Below are positions 25,098 to 34,122 of a stretch of DNA of 64,000 nucleotides, one piece after another. Location of the stretch: positions 744,001-808,000 of the forward strand of contig NZ_WOTN01000003.1 of NCBI RefSeq assembly GCF_010993745.1, given 5' to 3'. The notes under the pieces were generated by a model. It searched no databases, was not told where the DNA came from, and saw nothing but the letters and a program-made list of their open reading frames with translations. The translations under genes were made by a program, and so were the position numbers. Source of the DNA: Fodinicola acaciae (lineage in GTDB: Bacteria > Actinomycetota > Actinomycetes > Mycobacteriales > HKI-0501). Positions within the stretch are counted from its first letter, which is position 1, and each line of letters opens with the position of its first letter.

Positions 25098-25970
25098 ATG
25101 ATCACGGTGATCGACGGCTTCTCGTTCCTGGAAGGCCCGCGCTGGCACGACGACCGGATCTGGTTCTCCGACTTCTACACCCACCAGGTGGTGTCGGCTC
25201 GGGAGGACGGATCCGACCAGCGCGCCGAGGCGACCGTCGAGCACCAGCCGTCCGGCCTCGGCTGGCTGCCGGACGGCCGGCTGCTGATCGTCTCGATGCG
25301 CGACCGCAAGCTGCTGCGGCGCGAGCCGGACGGCACACTCGCCGAGCACGCCGACCTCGGCGCGTACGCGACCGGGCATCTCAACGACATGACCGTAGAC
25401 GGGCAGGGACGCGCGTACGTCGGCAACTTCGGCTTCGACCTGATGGCCGGCGCGGCGGTCGAGCCGGCCGCGCTGCACCGGGTCGACCCGGACGGCACGG
25501 TCACCGAGGTGGCCACCGACCTGTGGTTCGCCAACGGCAGCGTGATCACCAACGACGGCGTCCTGCTGGTCAACGAGACCTTCGGCAACCGGGTCAGCGC
25601 CTTCGACCTGACCGCGGACGGGCAGCTGGCCAACCGGCGCATCTGGGCCGAGTTCGGACCGCTGCCGACCCAGCGGGCCATCGACAAGGTGCTGCCGCAG
25701 CTCGCCGTCGCGCCGGACGGCAGCTGCCTGGACGCCGAAGGCGGCCTGTGGATCGCCGACGCGACCGGCGGACGGCTGATCCGCGTGGTCGAAGGCGGCC
25801 GGATCACCGACGAGGTCAGCCCCGGCAGCGCCGTCTTCGCCTGTGCGCTCGGCGGCTCGGACGGGCGGACGCTGTTCGCCTGCACAGCGCCGGACTTCGA
25901 CGAGCACGCGCGGTCTGCCGCGCGCGAGGCACGGCTGTTGGCGATCCCGGTCGCCGTACGCGCCGCCTGA
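25098..25970 (+). CDS. SMP-30/gluconolactonase-like beta-propeller protein
   Basis: 290 residues of the SMP-30/LRE/gluconolactonase family. Family motifs include FLEGPRWHDDRIWFSDF at the N-terminus (Glu metal ligand), LNDMTVDGQGRAYVGNFG in the middle (Asn and Asp ligands), ITNDGVLLVNETF and DAEGGLWIADATGGRLIRV near the end. These form a six-bladed propeller with a divalent metal at the centre that hydrolyses lactones. ATG 25098 has a GGGGGGAGCG ribosome site. It is divergent from adnA, with about 120 bases between starts. The lactone substrate is unknown. Confidence 0.88.
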   Translation: MITVIDGFSFLEGPRWHDDRIWFSDFYTHQVVSAREDGSDQRAEATVEHQPSGLGWLPDGRLLIVSMRDRKLLRREPDGTLAEHADLGAYATGHLNDMTVDGQGRAYVGNFGFDLMAGAAVEPAALHRVDPDGTVTEVATDLWFANGSVITNDGVLLVNETFGNRVSAFDLTADGQLANRRIWAEFGPLPTQRAIDKVLPQLAVAPDGSCLDAEGGLWIADATGGRLIRVVEGGRITDEVSPGSAVFACALGGSDGRTLFACTAPDFDEHARSAAREARLLAIPVAVRAA

Positions 25971-25983
25971 CCGGCAACCAACG

Positions 25984-26021
25984 CGAGGGTGACGTTTGGC
26001 GGTCGCCAAACGTCACCCTCG
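25984..26021. terminator. Perfect palindromic terminator between convergent genes
   Basis: Two 18-base arms starting CGAGGGTGACGTTTGGCG pair perfectly around a GT loop. It lies between the SMP-30-like gene (ends 25970) and the convergent membrane protein gene (ends 26029). There is no U-tract, so termination by stem alone is inferred. Confidence 0.7.
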
Positions 26022-26028
26022 GCGTGGT

Positions 26029-27243
26029 CTAGTTGCCGCCGGTCGTGGTGCCGGTGTCGTTGCCGTCGGTGGTGGTGCCGCCCGTGTCGTTGACCTTCGG
26101 CCGCACCGACACCGAGCGCGACTTGCTCTTCGTGCCGTCGTCGGCGATCGCGTAGATCGTGTAACGGTGGCCGACCTTGTCGCAGGGGAAGCTCACCTGC
26201 GGCGGGCTGTCGGCCGGATAGTCGTCGATCTTGTTGCCGTCGATCCGCACCTCGACCTTGGCGGCGTTGCGCACCTCCCACTGCAGCTGCACCTGGGTCT
26301 CCGAGCCGCCGCTGCAGTCCACCCGCGCCGGCGCGCTGAACGAGATGACCTTCGGGCCGAGGCCGGACGGGCTGCTCGACGGGCTCGGGCTCGCGCTCTG
26401 CGTCGGCGCGGCCGAGGTCGCCGCGATCGTCGGCGTCGGGGACGGCTGCGCCTGCGGACCGCCGAAGAACGCCGTACCGGCGATCACGCCGAGCGCGGTC
26501 ACCAGCACGATCGCCAGGATCACGCCGATGACGATCAGCGCGATCCGGCCGCCGTTCTTCTTCGGTGGCCGGCCGCCGAAGTCGTCGTCATCGCGGTCGT
26601 CGTATCCGCCGCCATAGCCGCCGCCATAGCCGCCGCCGTAGTCGTCACCACCGCCGCCGCCATAGCCGCCACCGCCGCCGTAGCCACCGGCCGGCGGCAC
26701 GGAGGCGCTGGCGCGTACCGGGCCACCGGAGGTCGGCGGCATCACCGACGTGCGGCCGCCGGCCGGTCCACCGGACGTCGGCGGCACGCTCGCGGTCGCG
26801 CGCGTGGCGCCAGGCGGCACCGGCGGCAGGTATTCGGTGCGGTCGCCGGCCGGGAACATCTCGCGCTGGCCGGCCCCCGGCGACAGCGGCTTGGTGAACT
26901 CGTCGCCGGGACCGGCCGACGGCATCATCGTCGTACGGTCGTCGTTGCGCGGCCGTCCGGCGGGGCCGCCGGGGCCCTGCGCCGGCGTGACCGGTCGGGT
27001 GACGTCCGACTCACCGAGCCCGTAGCGCGCGGTGGCGTCCGGATCCGGCCGGCCGGCCGGCGGGTCCGTCGGCGGCTCGTACGGCGGGTCCGGGTCCTGG
27101 AACGGGTCGAACAGTTGAGTGCCGTCGGAGCCGCCGGAAGGCGACGACTCGCGACGGGTACGATCCACAGCGGACTCATCGTCCCTAAACGGGTCGAATC
27201 GCTGCGTGCCGTCCGGCTCGTCGCGGTGGGGTGGCTGACTCAC
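26029..27243 (-). CDS. Proline/glycine-rich single-pass membrane protein
   Basis: 404 residues starting at GTG 27243. A long disordered cytoplasmic part (1 to about 230) has two near-identical DGTQ(R/L)FDPF repeats, short MPPTSGGP-type repeats and a GGYGGGGGYGGG tract. One transmembrane helix (RIALIVIGVILAIVLVTALG) follows, then a Ser/Pro linker and a small outer beta domain with two cysteines (VDCSGG, SFPCDKVGH) and a Thr/Gly tail. The TQ(R/L)F repeats resemble phosphothreonine sites read by FHA domains, an inference only. No enzymatic motif is seen. Confidence 0.75.
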   Translation of the reverse strand: MSQPPHRDEPDGTQRFDPFRDDESAVDRTRRESSPSGGSDGTQLFDPFQDPDPPYEPPTDPPAGRPDPDATARYGLGESDVTRPVTPAQGPGGPAGRPRNDDRTTMMPSAGPGDEFTKPLSPGAGQREMFPAGDRTEYLPPVPPGATRATASVPPTSGGPAGGRTSVMPPTSGGPVRASASVPPAGGYGGGGGYGGGGGDDYGGGYGGGYGGGYDDRDDDDFGGRPPKKNGGRIALIVIGVILAIVLVTALGVIAGTAFFGGPQAQPSPTPTIAATSAAPTQSASPSPSSSPSGLGPKVISFSAPARVDCSGGSETQVQLQWEVRNAAKVEVRIDGNKIDDYPADSPPQVSFPCDKVGHRYTIYAIADDGTKSKSRSVSVRPKVNDTGGTTTDGNDTGTTTGGN

Positions 27244-27294
27244 GCCTGAAACGACAGCACATGAACCTGAGGTTCGTCTAATCGGGGTCGGTTT

Positions 27295-27918
27295 TCAGGC
27301 TCCGTTCGGCGCCGCCGCCGACCGTCCCTGCACCGCCGCGCCGAGCAGTTCGACGATCGCCTCGGTGTCCCACCCGGGCATCCCGAGGTGGGTACGGTTG
27401 GCCCCCTGCAGCAGCGACGACACGAAGCAGTCGGCGAGCGCGGCCAGCCGTCCCGGCTCGATCGCCACCAGCGCCGCGGCCGAGACGCTGTCGCGTACCA
27501 GCTGCGCGAGCGTGTCGTGCACCGCGGCGAGCGCGCTGCGCACCTCCGGATGCGTCTCCGCCTCGCGGGTCAGGATCCGCCGCGCGGTGTAGGACGACGC
27601 GTTCCACTCGTCGAACTTGCGGGCCACGCGACGCAGTGTGGCCACGATGTCACCGCGTACGGTCAGCCCGGCCGCCTCGTCCAGGTGCGCCTGGTTGGAC
27701 CGCTCGTTGACCAGCGCCACCAACAGGTCGGTCTTGGCCGGAAAGTAGTAGAAGACCAGGCCTTTGGGGACGTGTGCCGCCTTGGAGATCTTCGACACCG
27801 CGGTCGCGTCGAAACCGTTGGCAGCGAACAGCCGCTCGGCGGCGTCCAGGATGCGGGCCCGGCTGTCCACGTCGGTCTCGGTCGCGGTGTCCGGCCGCCG
27901 CGGCGGTTTGTTGGCCAT
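27295..27918 (-). CDS. TetR-family transcription regulator
   Basis: 207 residues. The DNA-binding domain (about 20-66) contains ILDAAERLFAANGFDATAVS and KAAHVPKGLVFYYFPAKTDL. The ligand domain follows. ATG 27918 has AGGAGGG upstream. The SPW-domain membrane gene lies upstream in the same orientation, and the palindrome at 28403-28422 before that gene is a candidate operator. Confidence 0.88.
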   Translation of the reverse strand: MANKPPRRPDTATETDVDSRARILDAAERLFAANGFDATAVSKISKAAHVPKGLVFYYFPAKTDLLVALVNERSNQAHLDEAAGLTVRGDIVATLRRVARKFDEWNASSYTARRILTREAETHPEVRSALAAVHDTLAQLVRDSVSAAALVAIEPGRLAALADCFVSSLLQGANRTHLGMPGWDTEAIVELLGAAVQGRSAAAPNGA

Positions 27919-28001
27919 GACAACCCTCCTGACAACAGCCGGCGGGGCCGGCAACGCCGGCCCCGCCACCGTAGGAACCCTGACTGACAGACGCAACTCG
28001 C

Positions 28002-28364
28002 TCAGTGCTGGGCGAGTTCCTTGTGAGCGCGATTGCTGTAAGGCAGAGCCCAGATGCTCGCCGCGACGGTCAGAATCGCGCCGATGAACGAGACCCAGGC
28101 CGCGCCGGCCAGTGCCGTGTAGGTGAACACGAACGGGGCCAGGAACAACAGCACGCCGAGCACCACGTTGACGTACTCCGTGGCGACCGTCCCCGGTGAG
28201 TAGAGCGAATACAGCGACACGAGCGCGATCAGCACACCGAGCACGATCATCGTGGCGAGCGCGCCGGGTTCGCCGGCAGTGCTGACCACGATTGTCGAGA
28301 GCGCGACGAGCGCCCCGACGACGAGAGCAACCCAGTCCTGCCACCGGGTCCACTTCTTCGCCAT
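28002..28364 (-). CDS. SPW-repeat integral membrane protein
   Basis: 120 residues with four predicted transmembrane helices and two SPW-type units: WTRWQDWVALVVGALVALST near the start and AGAAWVSFIGAILTVAASIW near the end. Proteins with this repeat are small membrane proteins of unknown function, found in actinobacteria and proteobacteria. ATG 28364 has GGAGGTG upstream. It is the first gene before a TetR gene (83-base gap), and a TTGAC-type palindrome precedes it, suggesting TetR control. Confidence 0.8.
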   Translation of the reverse strand: MAKKWTRWQDWVALVVGALVALSTIVVSTAGEPGALATMIVLGVLIALVSLYSLYSPGTVATEYVNVVLGVLLFLAPFVFTYTALAGAAWVSFIGAILTVAASIWALPYSNRAHKELAQH

Positions 28365-28402
28365 GACCGACCACCTCCAGAGGATGAGCATCGGGCCAGC
28401 GC

Positions 28403-28422
28403 TTGACTGGCCGTCCGGTCAA
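28403..28422. promoter_or_regulatory. Candidate TetR operator upstream of the SPW gene
   Basis: TTGACTGGCCGTCCGGTCAA is a 20-base imperfect palindrome (TTGAC/GTCAA outer arms, GG/CC inner). It lies 39 bases upstream of the SPW gene start. The arrangement suits binding by the TetR protein encoded two genes downstream. Confidence 0.5.
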
Positions 28423-28647
28423 CTCCAGTATGCATCGGAATTATGCGTGTGACAGCTCGCCATTCGGGTGATCATCACCACCTGCCGGATCAGGAGATTC
28501 GTCCTGACACCATCATGTTTGTAGTGGTTGGCAATGAAAAGCGGCGAGTGTCGGCGGAAAAACGCGGCCAGACAACGGTTACGCATCGTGCGTCGCTTGG
28601 TACGGTGCGCAGGAACACGCGTACGTCGTCACCGGAGGAGCACCGCG

Positions 28648-29793
28648 ATGGCCGGACAGTCCAGGCAGCTCAGCGAGGCCGGCGACGAGCCGACCAGCCG
28701 GCGCGGGCTGATCGCCGGGGTGGCCGGCGTGACAGCAGGCGTGGCGGCCGGCGCGCTGATGCTGCCGGGGGCCGCCTCGGCGGCGGCCGGACAGCCGGTC
28801 GTACAAGGTGCCGGCAACAACGCCGGCACGTCACAGACGTCGCTGACCTCGGCGACGACCGGCAGCACACTCGCCGTCGTCAACTCCGCAGCCGGCACCT
28901 CCGGCCGCGCGCTGACCTGCAACGGCGGCACCGGCACCGGCGCGGCGATCTCGTCGGCCGGCACCAACGCGATCATCGCGACGGCGTCCAACAGCAACGC
29001 GTACGGCGCCATCGTCAACGCCTCGACCACGACCACCGGCAACGGCGGCGCGATGCTGCTGCAGAGCAACTCCAGCCGCAACACCGCGCTGAAGGTCGTC
29101 GGCAGCGGCGCCACCACCGCCAATCTGGCGCTGCCGTTCTCCATCGGCGTGGACGTCGCGGCCGACTATCCGGTCAACCTCACTGGCACCCGCGCCGACT
29201 TCTACACGTTCACCACGGTCGGCGGCAAAGGCGTCTACTCGCGCAGCAACACGGTCGCGATCACCGCCGACGGCGACGGCCAGTTCAACGGCGACGTCGA
29301 CATCACCGGCACGCTGACCAACCAGCTGGCCACGATGACCATCGACGACCCGGCCGACCCGGCCAACAAGACCCTCAACCACGGCCTGGTCGCCTCCCCC
29401 GACGCCAAGACCGTCTACGACGGCGTGGTGACCACCGACGCCGACGGAAACGCGACCGTCAGCCTGCCGGCGTACTTCGGCCTGCTCAACGGCGACTTCC
29501 GCTATCAACTCACCGCGATCGGCGCCCCGGCGCCCAACCTGCACGTCGCGGCCGAGATCGCCGACAACCGCTTCACCATCGCCGGCGCACCGGCCAACGG
29601 CAAGGTCAGCTGGCAGGTCACCGGCATCCGCAAGGACCCGTACGCGCGCGACCACCCCATCGTGGTGGAGAAGCCCAAGCCGACCGCCGGCACGTACCGC
29701 TGGCCCTCCGGCTATGGCCGGCCCGCGTCGTCATCCACCACGGCCACCGAGCGCCGCCTCCACACCCAACACTCCGGCCAGAAACTCGGCTGA
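28648..29793 (+). CDS. Tat-exported repetitive protein with a C-terminal fibre-like domain
   Basis: 381 residues. The N-terminus has a twin-arginine signal (TSRRGLIAGVAG near 16-27, then an Ala-rich stretch ending AASAAAG). A Ser/Thr/Ala/Gly-rich region follows (about 50-150). The C-terminal part has GDGQFNGDVDITGTLT, LNHGLVASPDAKTVYDGVV and KVSWQVTGIRKDPYA. This tail matches a module found at the end of many bacterial phage-tail-fibre-like proteins. It is probably a secreted structural or adhesive protein. ATG 28648 follows GGAGGAG. The TGA stop is one base before the left end of a half palindromic element. Confidence 0.72.
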   Translation: MAGQSRQLSEAGDEPTSRRGLIAGVAGVTAGVAAGALMLPGAASAAAGQPVVQGAGNNAGTSQTSLTSATTGSTLAVVNSAAGTSGRALTCNGGTGTGAAISSAGTNAIIATASNSNAYGAIVNASTTTTGNGGAMLLQSNSSRNTALKVVGSGATTANLALPFSIGVDVAADYPVNLTGTRADFYTFTTVGGKGVYSRSNTVAITADGDGQFNGDVDITGTLTNQLATMTIDDPADPANKTLNHGLVASPDAKTVYDGVVTTDADGNATVSLPAYFGLLNGDFRYQLTAIGAPAPNLHVAAEIADNRFTIAGAPANGKVSWQVTGIRKDPYARDHPIVVEKPKPTAGTYRWPSGYGRPASSSTTATERRLHTQHSGQKLG

Positions 29794-29794
29794 G

Positions 29795-30019
29795 TAGGTG
29801 CTACAACGCGAAACTGTCATACCCGCATGAGTAGATGTCCCCCTCCCTAACGGGGTGGGGGGTGGGTCTGAGAGGTTGCAAGCAATTGCAAAATTCGCCT
29901 CGCCAGCCACATCAGCCACATCCTGCGGTCGGCCGGTGGTCGCATGGACCCCTTACGTGCGTCCAGCGCACGCATGGTGGCCATGCGACCAACAACGAGA
30001 CCGACAAAAGGTGCGTTTA
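29795..30019. repeat. Type-1 composite palindromic element, left half plus centre (copy E)
   Basis: The left terminal repeat (29795-29823) is present, followed by the C/G-rich block, GGTGGGTCTGAGAGGTTGCA and the double hairpin (29939-29989). Copy E ends with GCGTTTAGCGCT (30013-30024 region), the inner motif of full copies. The right half is missing, and the ATL gene begins there: its TAA stop (30017-30019) lies inside that motif. The element begins one base after the upstream gene's TGA. Confidence 0.78.
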
Positions 30020-30352
30020 GCGCTCCACAGCCATGATGTCCTCGGCGTCAGGCCACCAGCGCGTCTCGTCGAGGACCACGTGCTGTCCGCGGAAAGGCAC
30101 GTCCTCCGACATCAGCCGGGCCCTGGCCTCGGCCTCGTGACCCGGAGGCAGCCGGCCGTTGCTGGCCACCACGCGGTGCCACGGCACGCCGCCGCCATAG
30201 CGGGACATGACGGTGCCGACCGTACGCGCCGAGCCACGGCCGAACACCTCGCGGAGCACCTCGGCGATCATGCCGTAGGTCATCACCCGGCCCTCCGGGA
30301 TCCGGTCCACGATGTCCAGCACGGCCTCGGCGTACTCGGTCGGCAGCGTCAC
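30017..30352 (-). CDS. Alkyltransferase-like protein (ATL), MGMT family
   Basis: 111 residues covering the DNA-binding domain of O6-alkylguanine-DNA alkyltransferase. The active site, normally PCHRV, is PWHRV here (57-61), with Trp replacing the acceptor Cys. This defines ATL proteins, which bind O6-alkylguanine, flip the base and recruit nucleotide excision repair without repairing it themselves. The helix-turn-helix with its Arg finger (SARTVGTVMSRY) is conserved. It corresponds in position to the M. tuberculosis gene near moeZ. The moeZ gene lies upstream with a 36-base gap. Confidence 0.9.
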   Translation of the reverse strand: MTLPTEYAEAVLDIVDRIPEGRVMTYGMIAEVLREVFGRGSARTVGTVMSRYGGGVPWHRVVASNGRLPPGHEAEARARLMSEDVPFRGQHVVLDETRWWPDAEDIMAVER

Positions 30353-30388
30353 GTCTCACCCCTCGCGTCGTCCACCGGATCGTACGGG

Positions 30389-31552
30389 TCAGTACTCCGG
30401 CAGCGAGGGGTCGATGTTCTTGATCCAGGACAGCACTCCGCCCTGGACGTGTACGGCGTCCTTGAAGCCGGCCGCCTTCACCGCGGCCAGTGCCTCGGCG
30501 GAGCGCGCCCCTGACTTGCAGTGCAGCACGATCGGCTTGTCCTGCGGCAGCTCCGACAGCGCCTCGCCGCGCAGGATGCGGTCCTTGGGGATCAGCACCG
30601 AGCCGGGGATGCGGACGATCTCGTACTCGTTGGGTTCGCGTACGTCGATGAGCTGGAACTCCTTGCCGGAGTCCATCATGTCCTTCAGCTCGTTGACGGT
30701 GATCGTCGAGCCCTTGACGGCGTCAGCGGCCTCCTCGGTGACCACGCCGCAGAAGTCGTCGTAGTCGATGAGCTCGGTGACCTTCTGCGCGTTGGGGTCC
30801 TTGCGGATCGGCACCTCGCGCCACTTCATCTCCAGCGCGTCGAAGATCGTCAGCCGGCCGAGCAGCGTGTCACCGATGCCGGTGATCAGCTTGATCGCCT
30901 CGGTCGCCTGGACGGCCGCGATCGACGCGCAGAGCACACCGAGCACGCCACCCTCGGCGCAGGACGGCACCATGCCGGGTGGGGGCGGCACCGGGTAGAG
31001 GTCGCGGTAGGAGGGACCCTGCGAGTCCCAGAAGACGCTGACCTGGCCGTCGAACCGGAAGATCGAGCCCCAGACGTACGGCTTGTCCAGGATCACGCAG
31101 GCGTCGTTGACCAGATAGCGGGTGGCGAAGTTGTCGGTGCCGTCCACGATCAGGTCGTACTGGCTGAAGATGTCCAGCACGTTGTCGTTGTCCAGCCGCG
31201 TGTCGTGCAGGACGACGTTGACGTACGGGTTGATCTCGCGGATCGAGTCGCGCGCCGACTCGGCCTTGGAGCGGCCGATGTCGGACTGGCCGTGGATGAT
31301 CTGGCGCTGCAGGTTGGACTCGTCGACGGTGTCGAACTCGACGATGCCGAGCGTGCCGACTCCGGCGGCGGCCAGGTAGAGCAGCGTCGGGGAACCGAGG
31401 CCACCCGCGCCGATACACAGCACCTTGGCGTTCTTCAGCCGCTTCTGCCCGGCCATCCCCACGTCAGGGATGATCAGGTGCCGGGAATACCGGCGGACCT
31501 CGTCCACGGTCAGCTCGTCGGCCGGCTCGACCAGTGGTGGCAATGTCGCCAC
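30389..31552 (-). CDS. moeZ: MoeZ: E1-like adenylyltransferase/sulfurtransferase
   Basis: 387 residues. The ThiF/MoeB domain (about 15-255) has the nucleotide loop GAGGLGS (48-54) and VDGTDNFATRYLVND. A rhodanese domain (about 280-387) has the active-site loop CKSGARS with the persulfide cysteine. MoeZ activates the C-terminal Gly of MoaD/ThiS/CysO-type sulfur carriers and passes sulfur on, serving molybdopterin, cysteine and thioamide biosynthesis. The usual second CxxC zinc pair after RKDP is not evident (RKDPNAQKVTEL). Start at 31552 fits the family N-terminus. It is probably in an operon with the ATL gene downstream. Confidence 0.93.
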   Translation of the reverse strand: MATLPPLVEPADELTVDEVRRYSRHLIIPDVGMAGQKRLKNAKVLCIGAGGLGSPTLLYLAAAGVGTLGIVEFDTVDESNLQRQIIHGQSDIGRSKAESARDSIREINPYVNVVLHDTRLDNDNVLDIFSQYDLIVDGTDNFATRYLVNDACVILDKPYVWGSIFRFDGQVSVFWDSQGPSYRDLYPVPPPPGMVPSCAEGGVLGVLCASIAAVQATEAIKLITGIGDTLLGRLTIFDALEMKWREVPIRKDPNAQKVTELIDYDDFCGVVTEEAADAVKGSTITVNELKDMMDSGKEFQLIDVREPNEYEIVRIPGSVLIPKDRILRGEALSELPQDKPIVLHCKSGARSAEALAAVKAAGFKDAVHVQGGVLSWIKNIDPSLPEY

Positions 31553-31836
31553 GACGGCTCCTCCTATGTCGTACGGGTGCCTTTACGGGGCAACCACCCC
31601 AGGTGCCGCTATCTTCCCACCGCTGATGCGCTGTGGGTGCAGGCGTGAGTCCGGCGGCACAGTCGGCGCCGCCGTGTCCCTTGCTCATCGAGTGCGGGAA
31701 AATCCCGCATCTCACGCCGCGTTCGACCCGGATTCCCCACGCCATAGGTCAGACCGCGGACATGCGATGTCGAGAGATGTCGATCTTGGAATACGGGCGC
31801 CAGACACGCGCGGGATCCCTTGCGTGCCCCCGGACA
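31553..31836. other. Intergenic stretch upstream of moeZ with a decayed hairpin unit
   Basis: No gene is supported here. The part nearest moeZ should hold its promoter, but I cannot define it. Around 31798-31830 the sequence GCGCCAGACACGC followed by TTGCGTGC resembles half of the double-hairpin unit and is probably a degenerate copy. The rest shows no repeat or ORF with normal codon use. Confidence 0.4.
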
Positions 31837-31843
31837 CGCCGAG

Positions 31844-32034
31844 GGGTCGCCGAAACTGTCGTACCCCTCGACCAAAGTTGCCCCCACCCAGTGGTCGGGT
31901 GGGGGGTGGGTCGAGAGGCTCACCATGACGCAAATTTTCGTCAAGGCGAAAGGCCTCTCACCCACCCCCCGCCCCGATCTGGGTGGGGGCCAAGATTGGC
32001 ACGGGGGTACGACAGTTTCGCGCCGTAGCGGGTA
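31844..32034. repeat. Type-1 composite palindromic element, short form (copy D, about 190 bp)
   Basis: The right terminal repeat (32006-32034) is complete and the left one ends CGAAACTGTCGTACC at 31865. The complementary C/G-rich blocks are present. The centre, including the double hairpin, is replaced by a short loop in which GAGAGGC and TGACG pair with CGTCA and GCCTCTC. The right end lies 2 bases after the DUF3152 gene stop. It looks like an internally deleted or minimal version of the element. Confidence 0.8.
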
Positions 32035-32036
32035 AA

Positions 32037-32939
32037 TCAGGGGACCGGTGGGCCGGTGACCAGTTGGCCGTTGACGTACGGCCACGGGTTCATCCGGCAG
32101 CCTTTGAGGCCGAGGGTCTGCTGTTGCATGACCGGTGCGAGCTGACCGGCGGCCGGGCAGGCCATGTGGCCGTGGCCGAGGCGGTGGCCGACCTCGTGGT
32201 TGACCGCGTACTGGCGGTATTCGGTGAGGTGGCCGGCGAAGTCGGGGACGGCGGTGAGCCAGCGGGCCAGGTTGATCACCACGTTGTTGCCGACCCGGCA
32301 GGACGTGTAGCCCTCGGTGTCGAGCGGATAGCAGAGCCGGTCGGTGGTCTTCGGTGACGCGAGGCGGATGGTCACGCCCGGCGTCCCGGTGCTGATCCGC
32401 TGGAAAGCCACCTGGCGCGTGGCCGTCCAGGACCGCGGGTCGTCCAGGATCCTGTCGACCGCGGCGGCGAAGGCGGCGGTGTCCTGGTTGGTGCCGTTCT
32501 CGACCTCGACGCGGTAGGTCAGCAGCTTGCCGGCGCCCACCACACCGGTGCCACCAGGCGCGACGGTGAAGGTGCCGGCGCCCTGGTCGACCACCGTCGC
32601 GGGTGCGGGGCTCTCCCCCGCCGACGGTGCGAGAGACGGCGTCGGCACGCCGGCGGCCGGCGGTGGCGCGGCCTGGCGTGACGGCGCCTGGCTCGGAGTC
32701 GGTGTCGGCTCGCCGGACGCCGAACCGCCGCGCAGACCGTTGGTCAGGTCGACACCGACCAGCAGGAGGGTGACCGCGAGCAGCGCGAGTACGGCACCGC
32801 GCCGGCGTTGCCGGACACGTTGCTGCTGGCGGCGCTCGACCCGATCGCGTACGACCCGCTCGCGGCTGGTCCGCGAGCGGCGCGCCGACGCCGGCCGGCC
32901 GGCGCCTCGATCGACCCCCCGGTCGGTCACCTGAGTCAC
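32037..32939 (-). CDS. DUF3152 secreted metalloprotease-like protein
   Basis: 300 residues. A very Arg-rich cytoplasmic N-terminus (1-46) precedes a transmembrane or signal-anchor helix (AVLALLAVTLLLVGVDL, about 49-66) and a Pro/Ser/Ala linker. The DUF3152 domain (about 120-300) contains VNHEVGHRLGHGH, an extended HExxHxxGxxH-like zinc site seen in metzincins. The family is widespread in actinobacteria, and the M. tuberculosis homologue lies at the same locus next to moeZ. Zinc-dependent peptidase activity is inferred from the motif. The gene ends two bases from a short palindromic element. Confidence 0.87.
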   Translation of the reverse strand: MTQVTDRGVDRGAGRPASARRSRTSRERVVRDRVERRQQQRVRQRRRGAVLALLAVTLLLVGVDLTNGLRGGSASGEPTPTPSQAPSRQAAPPPAAGVPTPSLAPSAGESPAPATVVDQGAGTFTVAPGGTGVVGAGKLLTYRVEVENGTNQDTAAFAAAVDRILDDPRSWTATRQVAFQRISTGTPGVTIRLASPKTTDRLCYPLDTEGYTSCRVGNNVVINLARWLTAVPDFAGHLTEYRQYAVNHEVGHRLGHGHMACPAAGQLAPVMQQQTLGLKGCRMNPWPYVNGQLVTGPPVP

Positions 32940-33000
32940 CGTCCTAGGGTGCCATGGCGTGACCGTTCTGTTCCGTTAGGGACAATCTGGGCGAGTCGCA

Positions 33001-34044
33001 TCAGGCAGCGACGGCCGACGGCACCGCTTCCCGCAGAAGTGCGACGGCGGCCCGCGCGACCAGCCGCGGGCGTTCCATCTGCGCCGTGTGGCCGGCGTTT
33101 CCGAGCACCATCAGCCGGCTGTCCGGAATGGTCCGCGCGGTACGCATGGCCAGCCGTACGTTCACCAACTGGTCGGCGCGCCCCCACACGACCAGCGTCG
33201 GCGCCTCGATCCGGCGGGCCAGCCACCACAGCGACCGGTTCGGGATCGCCGCGTAGCTGGCCATGTAGCTGGCGACCAACTGGCGGAAGCTGCGGATGTA
33301 CGCCTCGGTGGCCCACGGCAGCTCACGCCGCGCCACGACGGCGGCGATCGCCTCCTCGACACGCTCCGGCGGTACGACCGCCGGGTCGGCGTAGCAACGC
33401 GCCATCACCTCGCGGACGACCGTCGCCGGGTCGCCGGTCCTGGCGACCTTGTCGATCCACTGGCCACGTGACGGCAGCGCCACCGCCGGCAGCATCCGCA
33501 GCTGCAGCGGACCGATGCGAAGCGGCGGCATGGCCGGCGAGATGAGTGTGAGCGTACGGACGAGGTCGGGTCGCGTGGCGGCCACGCGTACCGACACCGC
33601 ACCACCGAGCGAGTTGCCGAACAGATGCACCGGGCCGCGGCCGGCGAGCTCGATCGACCGGATGACCGTCTCGGCGAACCGCGCCGGACTGTAGTCGCCA
33701 CCCGGCGGCCGGCCGCTGCCGCCAAACCCCGGCAGGTCGATCGCCTGGCCGTCCAGCCACGGCGAGAGCAGGCCGGCGAGGTCGGTCCAGTTGGTCGACG
33801 ATCCGCCGAGTCCATGCACGTACAACGCCGGTTCGGCGCCCGCGCGGCCCGGGGTCTCCCGGATCACCACAGGCGTACCGTCGACATCGGCGGTGCGGGC
33901 CGGCCACGGCGGGAGCGCGCGGCCGTTGGCAAACTGGGTGAGGTCGGGGAGTTCCTCGTCGGCGATCAGCGGCGCCGGCCGCGGCGCGGGGCCGGATACG
34001 GTCGCGGGTCGGTAGAGGAGCATCTCGCGATGATAGCTACCCAT
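33001..34044 (-). CDS. Alpha/beta-fold hydrolase
   Basis: 347 residues. Oxyanion loop HGLGG (77-81), nucleophile elbow GNSLGG with Ser145, acid in WGRADQLVN, and histidine in GNAGHTAQ near the C-terminus form a complete catalytic set. A cap region lies between about 170 and 240. The N-terminal 50 residues are an extra segment. It is divergent from a TetR gene and close to the DUF3152 gene. Substrate unknown; it could be a lipase-like esterase or a C-C hydrolase. Confidence 0.87.
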   Translation of the reverse strand: MGSYHREMLLYRPATVSGPAPRPAPLIADEELPDLTQFANGRALPPWPARTADVDGTPVVIRETPGRAGAEPALYVHGLGGSSTNWTDLAGLLSPWLDGQAIDLPGFGGSGRPPGGDYSPARFAETVIRSIELAGRGPVHLFGNSLGGAVSVRVAATRPDLVRTLTLISPAMPPLRIGPLQLRMLPAVALPSRGQWIDKVARTGDPATVVREVMARCYADPAVVPPERVEEAIAAVVARRELPWATEAYIRSFRQLVASYMASYAAIPNRSLWWLARRIEAPTLVVWGRADQLVNVRLAMRTARTIPDSRLMVLGNAGHTAQMERPRLVARAAVALLREAVPSAVAA

Positions 34045-34122
34045 TAGTAATGTCGTGTTCAGTTCGTGTTACCCGTTCGGCCGGCCGGCCGCGGAGCAGC
34101 AGAAGGAGCAGGTGGGAGCCGG

